The position numbers and the translations under genes were made by a program. Shown piece by piece: positions 1 to 6,227 of a stretch of DNA of 14,441 bases (within the stretch, counting starts at the first letter, position 1; the number at the start of each line of letters is the position of its first letter). Source of the DNA: RGIG529 sp963929765 (lineage in GTDB: Bacteria > Bacillota > Clostridia > Oscillospirales > Oscillospiraceae); assembly GCA_963929765.1 (NCBI GenBank), contig CAWVKD010000037.1, positions 1 through 14,441 on the forward strand. The letters run 5' to 3'. The notes beneath the pieces are model-generated. The model was not told where the DNA came from. It worked only from the letters and a program-made list of their open reading frames with translations, and ran no database searches.

Positions 1-681
1 CTGATCTCCATATTTAGAGATAAACTGTCGAGCAACGTCCCAGATATCTTCCCCGTGGTATCCATCTTCTGGAAATGAACAAGCATCTTCTCCATAGAGC
101 AGTTGTAGATACCTTGCCTCTAGGGAACGTCCGAATAAGTCCACTTGGTTACCTGCATCATTTACATAGAACTCACGCCAGACATCGTAACCGGCACGTT
201 CTAAAATGGAGGCCAGTGCATCTCCTAAAACACCGCCCCGTGCATTTCCGATGGTCATGGTACCTGTTGGATTGGCAGAGACAAATTCAACCATGACGCG
301 AGTTCCGGTACCGACATTGATTTGTCCATACATGGAACCTTCCTGTTCAATATCTTGTAAAACTGCGCCGTACCAACGAGGAGAAAGTCGGAAGTTGAGA
401 AAACCGGCGCCAGCTATTTCTGCCGATGCAAAATAGCTGTCAGAAAGGTCTAAATGTTCCAAAAGAATTTGCCCAATTTCTCTGGGATTACGTTTCATCG
501 TTTTGGCGGCAGCCAGTGCAATATTGGTTGCATAATCACCGTGTGCAACATCTTTTGGAATTTCAATGATTCCAGAAAGTGAAAGCCCAGCAGGAAGTAG
601 TCCTTCTCTTGCCGCAGCTTCATAGGCATTGTGGGTTAATGTGGCAATTTGGTCTTTGGCTGCCTGAATCAAGTTTGACAT
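1..681 (-). CDS. argS: Arginyl-tRNA synthetase, N-terminal 227 residues (cut by the window edge)
   Basis: Cytosolic class I aminoacyl-tRNA synthetase that charges tRNA-Arg with arginine. The reading frame is open from the ATG at 679-681 to base 1, so the gene continues to the left. Residues 1-110 match the N-terminal Add1 domain that binds the tRNA D-loop (GDYATNIALAAAK and GAGFLNFRLSPRW blocks). The catalytic domain then begins with VEFVSANPTG at about 131-140, RGGVLGDALA and WREFYVNDAGNQV, all typical of ArgRS. The signature expected as HxGH/HxGN reads TIGN at 143-146, so its first His is Thr; I checked these codons. A GGAG lies 8 bases before the ATG. The gene follows DUF1934 by 44 bp and is probably co-transcribed from the promoter at 1200-1228. 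The family assignment is secure; the motif change is discussed as a finding. Confidence 0.96.
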   Translation of the reverse strand, partial: MSNLIQAAKDQIATLTHNAYEAAAREGLLPAGLSLSGIIEIPKDVAHGDYATNIALAAAKTMKRNPREIGQILLEHLDLSDSYFASAEIAGAGFLNFRLSPRWYGAVLQDIEQEGSMYGQINVGTGTRVMVEFVSANPTGTMTIGNARGGVLGDALASILERAGYDVWREFYVNDAGNQVDLFGRSLEARYLQLLYGEDACSFPEDGYHGEDIWDVARQFISKYGDQ

Positions 682-725
682 GATAAAAGCTCCATTCTGT
701 TGCCGGAAACGGCATTGTTTGAATA

Positions 726-1166
726 TTAAGATTGTATAGAACGATCAGCGGTTCTTACATGGATATGAAAATAATTAACTCCTGCAATGGCATGATCGAT
801 CTCCAGAGCATAATTGATCTCAATGCTGCCACCTGTTTCATCCAAATTGGAATGGACCCGGTGAGCGGCAACACCGACAGTCATGGAACCATACGGTGTT
901 TCATACATGGAAATGTGTTTCTGCCCTTCTTCAAACACCATTTGAGAATTAATTTCACCTAATCGAACCAGAGTGACCCGATCTTTTTCTACTTGAAAAG
1001 TGGTAGTAGTGCCCTCCAAACCTGTCAATTCAGACTCCATGTAGGAGAGTTGATACCCCGTTTCGTTTCTGGATAAAGTACCGGATGTGACAAGTTCAAT
1101 CGAATCTTCTTCTGCGTTTTCGTAAGATTGGGCACCGCGGATTGATATGATAACCTCTTTGTTCAT
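726..1166 (-). CDS. DUF1934 family protein (YwiB-like), 146 aa
   Basis: Small cytosolic protein resembling the DUF1934/YwiB family, a calycin-like beta-barrel of unknown function. It shows alternating beta-strand character, a GTTTTFQVEKDRVTLVRLG segment at about 52-70, the ISMYETPYGSM block at 85-95 and a C-terminal INYALEIDHAIAGVNYFHI segment. The frame is open upstream to 1283, but the ATG at 1166 is chosen because GAGGAAA lies just before it, a promoter sits at 1200-1228, and the extension has no similarity and would run into murI. In Bacillus subtilis ywiB lies next to argS, and the same order is seen here with 44 bp between them. That conserved pairing supports the family call. The molecular role is not known. 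Confidence 0.85.
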   Translation of the reverse strand: MNKEVIISIRGAQSYENAEEDSIELVTSGTLSRNETGYQLSYMESELTGLEGTTTTFQVEKDRVTLVRLGEINSQMVFEEGQKHISMYETPYGSMTVGVAAHRVHSNLDETGGSIEINYALEIDHAIAGVNYFHIHVRTADRSIQS

Positions 1167-1199
1167 AAGTTTCCTCAGTTCTTCTAATGATAAAAAAAC

Positions 1200-1228
1200 A
1201 TTATATACTGTTTTTTTGTGTTTGTAAA
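1200..1228 (-). promoter_or_regulatory. Sigma-A type promoter for DUF1934-argS
   Basis: Read on the minus strand: TTTACA (1223-1228), a 17-bp spacer, then a perfect TATAAT (1200-1205), 33 bp upstream of the DUF1934 start codon. The spacer contains an A-run. It lies in the 100-bp gap after murI, so DUF1934-argS can be expressed independently of murI. Confidence 0.75.
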
Positions 1229-1266
1229 TGTCTGCAACAAAGAATACAAGTGGAGAAAGTGTTTTT

Positions 1267-2091
1267 TTAGCAGGATTCGTCAATGGATACTTGTTCTACG
1301 AAGCCTTTGACCGCTCGCCCCAAAAAAATAGTAGCTAGGCGGGAAAAATTATCTGTGCTGTCAGTGACGTAATAATAACAGTCTGCCACATAGCCGGGGC
1401 GCTCAGCCGCCAATGCATGATGTTGTATCAATTTTTGTTTTAAATGGAGCGCACCTTGGGCACCGGTACTGATAAGGGTTACATCCGGTCCCAAAAATGC
1501 ACCTATGGCATCACTGAGCAATGGGTAGTGGGTACAGCCTAGGATTAAAGTGTCGATCCCAATGTTTTTCAATTCTGTGAGGTATTCTTGGGCTGTTAAT
1601 TCAACAAGGGGATCTCCTTTGGAATAATGCCCGTTTTCTACCAGAGGAACGAAAAGAGGGCAGGGAACACTATAAATTTGTGCAAGAGGGTTTTCTTTTC
1701 GGATGATTCGTTCATATGTCCCGCTGCGAATAGAAGCCTGGGTTCCAATCAGCCCTATTTTATGGTTCCGAGTGGCTTTTGCTGCCGCTTTGGAAGCAGC
1801 TTCCGCTACGCCTAAAATGGGTAGATCATATTCCGACTGTACCAGATCCAAAACGGTAGTGCTGACAGTGCCACAGGCAACCATAATGGCTTTGATATCA
1901 AATGTAGTTAGAAAATCTATATCTTGTCTGGCATATTTTAAAATAGTTGCCCTGGATCGACTTCCGTAGGGCACACGACCGGTATCGCCCAAATAAATGA
2001 TGCGTTCGTTTGGGAGCAGGTCGAGTAACTCCCGCACGACAGTAAGTCCACCAAGGCCAGAATCAAATACGCCAATGGGGCGATTGTCCAT
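1267..2091 (-). CDS. murI: Glutamate racemase, 274 aa
   Basis: Interconverts L- and D-glutamate to supply D-Glu for peptidoglycan synthesis in the cytosol. The Asp/Glu racemase fold is clear: IGVFDSGLGGLTVV at 6-19 with Asp10/Ser11, a GDTGRVPYGSRS block at 35-46, the first catalytic Cys at 73 (VACGTVST) and the second at 186 (LGCTHYPLL, 184-192). Total length is normal for the family. The usual AC-N-T motif has Gly in place of Asn after Cys73, and GDTARFPYG reads GDTGRVPYG. The frame is open to 2166, but the ATG at 2091 has AAAGGAGG 8 bases upstream, so it is the start. The gene precedes DUF1934-argS. A weaker promoter candidate lies at 2184-2212. Function is nearly certain; the motif differences may simply be a clade-specific variant. 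Confidence 0.95.
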   Translation of the reverse strand: MDNRPIGVFDSGLGGLTVVRELLDLLPNERIIYLGDTGRVPYGSRSRATILKYARQDIDFLTTFDIKAIMVACGTVSTTVLDLVQSEYDLPILGVAEAASKAAAKATRNHKIGLIGTQASIRSGTYERIIRKENPLAQIYSVPCPLFVPLVENGHYSKGDPLVELTAQEYLTELKNIGIDTLILGCTHYPLLSDAIGAFLGPDVTLISTGAQGALHLKQKLIQHHALAAERPGYVADCYYYVTDSTDNFSRLATIFLGRAVKGFVEQVSIDESC

Positions 2092-2183
2092 GTCAGGTCC
2101 TCCTTTGGGGGCGGCATGGCGATAAGATAAAAATGCCGTGCCGCGAAATATTGTGGTTGACGCCACAGAATCCGACAGTCACT

Positions 2184-2212
2184 ATCATATGATAAGTAAC
2201 GAAAGAAAACAA
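2184..2212 (-). promoter_or_regulatory. Candidate promoter for murI
   Basis: Minus strand: TTGTTT (2207-2212), 17-bp spacer, TATGAT (2184-2189). The -10 is good and the -35 weak. It falls between the terminator at 2224-2265 and murI and would give a leader of roughly 85 nt. That leader holds a CGGCAT/ATGCCG inverted pair just before the ribosome binding site. Inferred from sequence match only. Confidence 0.4.
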
Positions 2213-2223
2213 GTGGGGGAAAC

Positions 2224-2265
2224 GAAAAAGTCTCTGCAAAAGAAAAATCCTTTCCTTTTGCAGAA
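2224..2265 (-). terminator. Probable rho-independent terminator after the cupin gene
   Basis: Arms 2233-2242 and 2255-2264 are perfect 10-bp complements (core CTGCAAAAG/CTTTTGCAG). With one bulged C the stem can grow by three A-T pairs. On the minus strand the hairpin is followed after 4 bases by a run of five T. It starts about 20 bp after the cupin stop codon. The stem is AT-rich, so its efficiency is uncertain. Confidence 0.55.
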
Positions 2266-2283
2266 ACTTTTGTTCCACAGCTT

Positions 2284-2628
2284 TTATGGAATGATGACTG
2301 CCAACATAACAGCTGGCTGCTGAGTTCGATTTTCAACTTGATGGGATGCGCCATTTGTAGTGAATGCGCCATCTCCAGAGTGTAATATGTGCTCAATGCC
2401 ATTTTCTGTAACAACCAGTTCCCCTTCTAGCACATAGTATATTTCTGCGTTGGTTTCGTGGATGTGGGGACCGATAGAAGCACCGGGGTGGAATACACAT
2501 TTGGCGCAAAGTGTACATTTTTCGGCCATCTGATCAGCTTCGAAAATGTGTAGGACATCGATTTTGCCTGTTCCATCGTGAATGTTTGTCCATACTTGAG
2601 GATGCATATTTTCCTGATGAACGATCAT
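2284..2628 (-). CDS. Small single-domain cupin protein, 114 aa
   Basis: A stand-alone beta-barrel of the cupin_2 type; members bind a metal and act as small-molecule enzymes or sensors. Cupin motif 1 is at 49-69 (G-ASIG-PHIHETNAEIYYVLEGE) with likely metal ligands His55, His57 and Glu62. Motif 2 is at 85-100 (GDGAFTTNGASHQVEN) with His96. Unusually, a CxxCxxC cluster (Cys38, Cys41, Cys44) lies just before motif 1. The ATG at 2628 is preceded by AAAGGAG. The gene starts 30 bp after the mutY stop and is followed by a terminator, so mutY and this cupin look like one transcript. Substrate and role cannot be read from the sequence. Confidence 0.85.
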   Translation of the reverse strand: MIVHQENMHPQVWTNIHDGTGKIDVLHIFEADQMAEKCTLCAKCVFHPGASIGPHIHETNAEIYYVLEGELVVTENGIEHILHSGDGAFTTNGASHQVENRTQQPAVMLAVIIP

Positions 2629-2658
2629 GGGGCAATTCTCCTTTCTATTTTCTTTGTT

Positions 2659-3723
2659 CTAATAGGGACTTTTTGATTGCATATAACGCTCCACCAAAGG
2701 GGAGAAAGCAGCAAAAGCAGAGGGAAGAGCGTATACGTGCTGCAATTCGGATTGAGTAGCCCAGATCCAACCATTTGGAAGATCTTCATTGGTGAGGATC
2801 ATAGCCTTGGCCGTCATATGCCATTCGACATGGGTAAAAATATGTTTCCCGCGCTGTATTTCCAGAGTTTGTCCTGGAAGAATGCCCCAGGCTTTCAAGC
2901 TGTCGGCGCCATCCCCTAATACGTTGGGAAATTCCCAAAGTCCAGAGAGAAGACCTTTATCAGGACGTTTACAAAGGGCGATTGCATTGTTGTAAAACAG
3001 CAAAAAAACTGTGCGTTCCTCGATGCGTCTAGGTTTCTTAGGGGACTTAATGGGGAGCTCTTCGGTTTTTCCTAGGAGATAGGCAGTACAAAAAGAAGCA
3101 GCAGGACATAGGTCGCAGAGAGGAGCACCATTGGGCAGACACACAGTGGCCCCTAGTTCCATAAAAGCCTGGTTAAAATTGCCGGGATGAGCAGTTGGAA
3201 TGATATCGCCAATCGCACTTCGTAATATCTGCTTTGATGGCTGAGCTGCAATGTCTTTTTGAAATCCGGTGATCCGTGCTGCAACACGCAGAACATTTCC
3301 ATCTACAGCAGGAACAGGAATGCCAAATGCGATAGAAGCAATAGCGCCAGCAGTATATTCACCAATGCCGGAAAGGGAAAGAATTTCTTTGTAGGTACTG
3401 GGAAATATGCCACCAAATATCTCCATGATTTGAATAGCTGCTTTTTTCAAGTTCTTAGCGCGACGATAATATCCTAATCCCTCCCATAATTTCATCAATT
3501 GTTCGTCCGATACGGCCGCTAAGTCAGCGACAGAGGGAAGGATAGACAGAAATCGCTGGAAATAAGGAATAACAGCAGTGACTCTGGTTTGTTGTAGCAT
3601 AATTTCAGAAATCCAAACCCGGTATGGTGTAGGATGGGTACGCCAAGGTAGAACTCTGGCATGTTCTTTATACCACTGGAGTAGAGGGATTGGTAATTGT
3701 TTCAAAGGTGTAATATTGATCAT
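2659..3723 (-). CDS. mutY: A/G-specific adenine DNA glycosylase, 354 aa
   Basis: Base-excision repair enzyme that removes adenine mispaired with 8-oxoguanine. Numbering from the ATG at 3723: PWR and ISEIMLQQT at 26-46 with catalytic Glu40, a helix-hairpin-helix at 117-128 (LSGIGEYTAGAI), catalytic Asp141 in VDGNV, and an iron-sulfur cluster motif with Cys195, Cys203, Cys206 and Cys212. The first Cys spacing is seven residues, one more than the X6 of E. coli MutY. A C-terminal NUDIX-like 8-oxoG recognition domain spans about 235-350, with an FTHVEWH segment. Two tandem ATGs (3726 and 3723) exist; the second is preferred because AGGAG is only 2 bases from the first and 5 from the second. A good promoter lies at 3759-3787 and the cupin gene follows by 30 bp. 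Confidence 0.95.
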   Translation of the reverse strand: MINITPLKQLPIPLLQWYKEHARVLPWRTHPTPYRVWISEIMLQQTRVTAVIPYFQRFLSILPSVADLAAVSDEQLMKLWEGLGYYRRAKNLKKAAIQIMEIFGGIFPSTYKEILSLSGIGEYTAGAIASIAFGIPVPAVDGNVLRVAARITGFQKDIAAQPSKQILRSAIGDIIPTAHPGNFNQAFMELGATVCLPNGAPLCDLCPAASFCTAYLLGKTEELPIKSPKKPRRIEERTVFLLFYNNAIALCKRPDKGLLSGLWEFPNVLGDGADSLKAWGILPGQTLEIQRGKHIFTHVEWHMTAKAMILTNEDLPNGWIWATQSELQHVYALPSAFAAFSPLVERYMQSKSPY

Positions 3724-3758
3724 CATTTCTCCTTTAAAGAGGGTACACTTCTGGTATC

Positions 3759-3787
3759 AGTATAACGTAAAGTAACGACAGGCGCAA
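3759..3787 (-). promoter_or_regulatory. Sigma-A type promoter for mutY-cupin
   Basis: Minus strand: TTGCGC (3782-3787), 17-bp spacer, TATACT (3759-3764). It is 33 bp upstream of the preferred mutY start. It lies just beyond the hbd terminator and a second small hairpin at 3789-3805, so mutY is insulated from crt-hbd readthrough. Confidence 0.7.
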
Positions 3788-3788
3788 A

Positions 3789-3805
3789 GGATTTTACGAA
3801 AATCC
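3789..3805. repeat. Perfect 7-bp inverted repeat with 3-nt loop
   Basis: GGATTTT (3789-3795), ACG, AAAATCC (3799-3805). It sits between the strong hbd terminator and the mutY -35 box, separated from the latter by a single base. It may be a second, weaker terminator hairpin or an operator-like site; nothing in the sequence decides between these. Confidence 0.5.
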
Positions 3806-3807
3806 GC

Positions 3808-3848
3808 AAAAAAAGACGAAGAAAGGCAATTGCCTTTCTTCGTCTTTT
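3808..3848 (-). terminator. Strong rho-independent terminator of crt-hbd
   Basis: A perfect 38-bp palindrome: arms 3811-3829 and 3830-3848, core GGCAATTGCC. On the minus strand its 3' arm runs into an uninterrupted T run (complement of A at 3808-3814). It begins about 25 bp after the hbd stop codon. The upstream A-rich and downstream T-rich flanks make it potentially active in both directions. Confidence 0.92.
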
Positions 3849-3873
3849 CAATCTGCTGTAAAAAAGGAAAAGA

Positions 3874-4722
3874 TTATTTGTCGTATTTAAAGAAACCTTC
3901 ACCAGATTTGCGGCCCAGCTTACCACCGCGCACCATCTTAACCAACAAAGTAGCAGGACGATATTTAGGATCACCGGTTTCTGCGAAAATGATCTTCATG
4001 ATGGACAAGCAGATGTCCAAGCCAATGAAATCACCCAAGGAAAGGGGGCCCATCGGATGGTTTGCGCCAAGGCGCATTGCCGTATCAATATCCTCCGGGG
4101 TTGCTACATTGGTTTCAACAAGGCCGATAGCTTCATTGATCATGGGGATCAAAATTCTGTTAACGACGAAGCCAGGTGCTTCCGCAACTTCCACAGGCTC
4201 TTTGCCGATGGCAACAGACAGTTCTTTGATTGCGTCAAAGGTTGCATCAGAAGTCTGGATACCACGAATCAGCTCAATAAGCTTCATTACAGTGGCGGGG
4301 TTAAAGAAATGCATACCAATGACCCTGTCAGGACGGTTGGTAGCAGCAGCAATCTCCGTGATAGAAATGGAGGAGGTATTTGTGGCAAAAATGGTTTCAG
4401 GTTTACAGATTTCACCCATTGCGGTAAAGAAAGTATTCTTCACTTCAATGTTTTCCGCAATGGCTTCCAAAACCAGATCGGCGTCAGCAGCCAGATTCAT
4501 ATCAGTGGAGAATGTGAGTCGACCCCAAACGGCGTCTTTTTCTTCTGCAGTCATACGTCCTTTGGAGACGAGTTTTTCCAAACTTTTGGTAATCTGGCCC
4601 ATTGCTCTGTCCAGAGAGGGCTGGCGACGATTATAAAGGACAACGGTCAGGCCGCTCTGGGCAAATGTCTGTGCAATATTTGTGCCCATGGTGCCGGCGC
4701 CGGCTACCACAACTTTTTTCAT
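3874..4722 (-). CDS. hbd: 3-hydroxybutyryl-CoA dehydrogenase, 282 aa
   Basis: Reduces acetoacetyl-CoA to 3-hydroxybutyryl-CoA with NAD(P)H in the clostridial butyrate route. An N-terminal Rossmann fold carries GAGTMG at 8-13. Catalytic and binding residues are in place: Ser117 in ATNTSS, His138 in GMHFFNP, Glu150, and Asn188 in EAPGFVVNR. Ser117, His138 and Asn188 are the positions I recall for the Clostridium acetobutylicum enzyme. The C-terminal dimerisation domain (about 185-282) ends with GRKSGEGFFKY. Length is exactly typical. The ATG at 4722 is preceded by GGAGG. The gene lies 63 bp downstream of the crotonase gene and is followed by a strong terminator, so the two form a short operon. 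A long open frame on the opposite strand is an antisense shadow. Confidence 0.96.
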   Translation of the reverse strand: MKKVVVAGAGTMGTNIAQTFAQSGLTVVLYNRRQPSLDRAMGQITKSLEKLVSKGRMTAEEKDAVWGRLTFSTDMNLAADADLVLEAIAENIEVKNTFFTAMGEICKPETIFATNTSSISITEIAAATNRPDRVIGMHFFNPATVMKLIELIRGIQTSDATFDAIKELSVAIGKEPVEVAEAPGFVVNRILIPMINEAIGLVETNVATPEDIDTAMRLGANHPMGPLSLGDFIGLDICLSIMKIIFAETGDPKYRPATLLVKMVRGGKLGRKSGEGFFKYDK

Positions 4723-4785
4723 GCTAATTTTCCTCCGTTACTTGTACTTAGATTCTTCTTTGTTTATCTTTTGTGATATTTGTGA

Positions 4786-5565
4786 TTATCTATTCTTAAT
4801 GTTCTTTTCTTCTCTCTTTTCAAGGAAAGCGCTCATGCACTCTAACTTATCTTCTGTAGAGAAGCAGAGACCGAATGCTTCAGACTCGAAAGCAAGGCCG
4901 GTGTTAATGTCAGCTTGCATGCCCTTACGGATGCAGAGCTTAGCTTGGCGGACAGCTACCTGAGGCATCACAGCAATGGATTCAGCCAGTTCCATGGCGG
5001 CGTTCATCAGTTCTTCGGGGGCAACCACTTTATCAACCAAACCAATAGCCAGAGCTTCGTCAGCTTTGATTCTTCTGGTGCTCAGAATCAGTTCCATTGC
5101 CTTGCCATAGCCGATGATACGGGGCATTCTCTGAGTGCCACCAAAGCCAGGGGTAATACCCAAACCAACTTCAGGCTGGCCAATCAGTGCCTTTTCACTT
5201 GCAATACGCATATCGCAAGCCATGCACAATTCACAACCGCCGCCCAAAGCAAAGCCATTGACAGCTGCAATAACGGGTTTGTCCAGATTTTCAATCTGCA
5301 GGAAGGTTTTGTTTGCCAAAGCAGCAAAATTCTGGCCTTCTACAGCGGTCATAGTCTTCATAGCGGCGATATCAGCACCAGCAACGAAGGAACGGCCTTC
5401 ACCGGTCAAAATTGCAACATAAATGTCGTCGTCGTTTGCCACTTCAGTGAACACTTCGGACAGGTCGTTCAATACGTCGGCGTTCAGAGCATTCAGAGCC
5501 TTGGGACGGCTGATGGTTACAATTCCTACGTGACCTTTCTTTTCCAGTAATACATTAGTAGCCAT
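4786..5565 (-). CDS. crt: Short-chain enoyl-CoA hydratase (crotonase), 259 aa
   Basis: Hydratase of the crotonase fold, interconverting 3-hydroxybutyryl-CoA and crotonyl-CoA, the step after Hbd. Visible features: an N-terminal VGIVTISRPKALNAL, the oxyanion-hole segment AGADIAAM at 62-69, GFALGGGCEL at 104-113 with catalytic Glu112, and GQPEVGLGITPGFGGTQR at 129-146 with catalytic Glu132. Both glutamates needed for hydration are present, which argues for a hydratase rather than another crotonase-fold enzyme. AAGGAG precedes the ATG at 5565. The gene is first in the crt-hbd unit with a candidate promoter at 5587-5615. Thiolase, butyryl-CoA dehydrogenase and Etf genes, often clustered with these, are not in the window. 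The symbol crt assumes the C4 pathway role. Confidence 0.94.
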   Translation of the reverse strand: MATNVLLEKKGHVGIVTISRPKALNALNADVLNDLSEVFTEVANDDDIYVAILTGEGRSFVAGADIAAMKTMTAVEGQNFAALANKTFLQIENLDKPVIAAVNGFALGGGCELCMACDMRIASEKALIGQPEVGLGITPGFGGTQRMPRIIGYGKAMELILSTRRIKADEALAIGLVDKVVAPEELMNAAMELAESIAVMPQVAVRQAKLCIRKGMQADINTGLAFESEAFGLCFSTEDKLECMSAFLEKREEKNIKNR

Positions 5566-5586
5566 GTTGTATTCACTCCTTATATT

Positions 5587-5615
5587 TTTATAGGGGATTT
5601 GGAGTCATCTGCAAA
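5587..5615 (-). promoter_or_regulatory. Candidate promoter for crt-hbd
   Basis: Minus strand: TTTGCA (5610-5615), 17-bp spacer, TATAAA (5587-5592). It is very close to the start codon (the -10 ends 21 bp before it), so the leader would be about 15 nt, and it overlaps nothing else. The -35 is a 4/6 match. Other AT-rich hexamers upstream are possible. Confidence 0.4.
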
Positions 5616-5762
5616 AAAACAACATGATAAACAAATGGAGTTTCGTCTGCAGAAAAATGCGTCATGGTGTACAAGAGATTGGCCTAATAAAAATCCACGG
5701 CGCGTCTTTTGGAGAAGAAAAATTGTTTACATATAGCCTTTTGCAGACAACCCGCCCTCTCT

Positions 5763-5793
5763 TCAAACATATGAAGATTCGCTATATGTTTGA
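5763..5793. repeat. 10-bp perfect inverted repeat, 11-bp spacer
   Basis: TCAAACATAT (5763-5772) and ATATGTTTGA (5784-5793). Two turns of helix separate the arm centres (21 bp), a spacing that suits a dimeric regulator binding one face. No T-run follows, so it is not an obvious terminator. Whether it functions is unknown. Confidence 0.55.
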
Positions 5794-5845
5794 GTATATC
5801 CTCTTTGTACGAAAGAATCAAGTCTTTTCCAAGGAAAACAGGGTG

Positions 5846-5863
5846 GAAATTTTGAAAAATTTC
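5846..5863. repeat. 8-bp perfect inverted repeat, 2-bp spacer
   Basis: GAAATTTT (5846-5853), GA, AAAATTTC (5856-5863). This AT-rich palindrome is about 95 bp upstream of the -35 of the efflux operon promoter. It could be an operator or just low-complexity AT sequence. Confidence 0.4.
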
Positions 5864-5958
5864 ACACAGAATCTAAAATTGAGAGGAAAAGATCAAAGAA
5901 AAAAGTATATTTGCGATTATATAATGAGGAAATGGCTAAGTCATAACAAAAGGTAGGA

Positions 5959-5987
5959 TTGACAAAGGAGAGACGGCTTTGTATAGT
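5959..5987 (+). promoter_or_regulatory. Near-consensus promoter for the efflux/SLH operon
   Basis: A perfect TTGACA (5959-5964), 17-bp spacer and TATAGT (5982-5987). Transcription would begin near 5994, leaving an untranslated leader of about 234 nt before the adaptor gene. No other convincing promoter appears between here and 6228. Confidence 0.72.
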
Positions 5988-5993
5988 GTTTTG

Positions 5994-6227
5994 TATCATT
6001 ATTATGGTTAAAATGATAGAACGAAAGACTGGCACAAGAAAATCCGTTCAAAGGTTCTACCGTTTATTCCATAGAGAAGATATTGTTTGACTTTGTGACG
6101 GAACAGCGTTGAAATATAAAAAGGCGCTTAATCTGAAATTTGCAGTACAAGGCTTAATGAGCGAGTAGTGCGTATGGTTTGAAAAGATGTTATAAATGCA
6201 AAGGCGCATTGAAAGGAGTTTGGTCCT
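5994..6227 (+). other. Long 5' leader of the efflux operon
   Basis: About 234 nt between the predicted start of transcription and the GTG of the adaptor gene. It contains three related short elements: AAGGCGCTTAAT (6121-6132), AAGGCTTAAT (6149-6158) and AAGGCGCATT (6201-6210). It ends with the AAAGGAG ribosome binding site at 6212-6218. I recognise no known riboswitch or T-box core, and no terminator hairpin with a T-run is evident. A post-transcriptional role is possible but unproven. Confidence 0.4.

Larger units (their letters stand above)
5616..5958. other. AT-rich intergenic stretch without a supported gene
   Basis: It lies between the divergent crt-hbd and efflux operons. A 110-codon plus-strand frame (5624-5956) spans it, but no ribosome binding site stands at a proper distance from its ATG, the translation is highly basic and matches no family I know, and codon use looks like random AT-rich DNA. 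The stretch holds inverted repeats at 5763-5793, 5825-5838 and 5846-5863. Two imperfect copies of a GGAGT...CTGCA...AAAA element sit at 5601 and 5637. It may be regulatory DNA or the remains of a decayed gene. Confidence 0.5.

Noticed and set aside
701..714. Small TGCCG-GAAA-CGGCA hairpin between DUF1934 and argS
   Set aside because: Only 5 bp of stem and no T-run, so not supported as a terminator or attenuator.
1938..2414. 158-codon minus-strand frame overlapping murI, its leader and the cupin
   Set aside because: It crosses two confident genes and a terminator in another frame and has no plausible start signal.
3830..4636. 268-codon plus-strand frame antisense to hbd
   Set aside because: It is a shadow of a well-conserved hbd gene, starts inside the hbd terminator palindrome, and shows low-complexity Ser/Ala composition.
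4915..5550. 211-codon plus-strand frame antisense to crt
   Set aside because: Shadow of the crotonase gene; Gln/Ser/His-rich translation with no family resemblance and no ribosome binding site.
5624..5956. 110-codon plus-strand open frame between crt and the efflux operon
   Set aside because: No ribosome binding site at a usable distance, very basic composition, no recognisable motif, and palindromes run through it. Kept only as a described intergenic region.
6087..6120. Second possible promoter (TTGACT ... TATAAA) in the efflux leader
   Set aside because: The spacer is 22 bp, too long for sigma-A; the upstream pair with 17 bp is much better.
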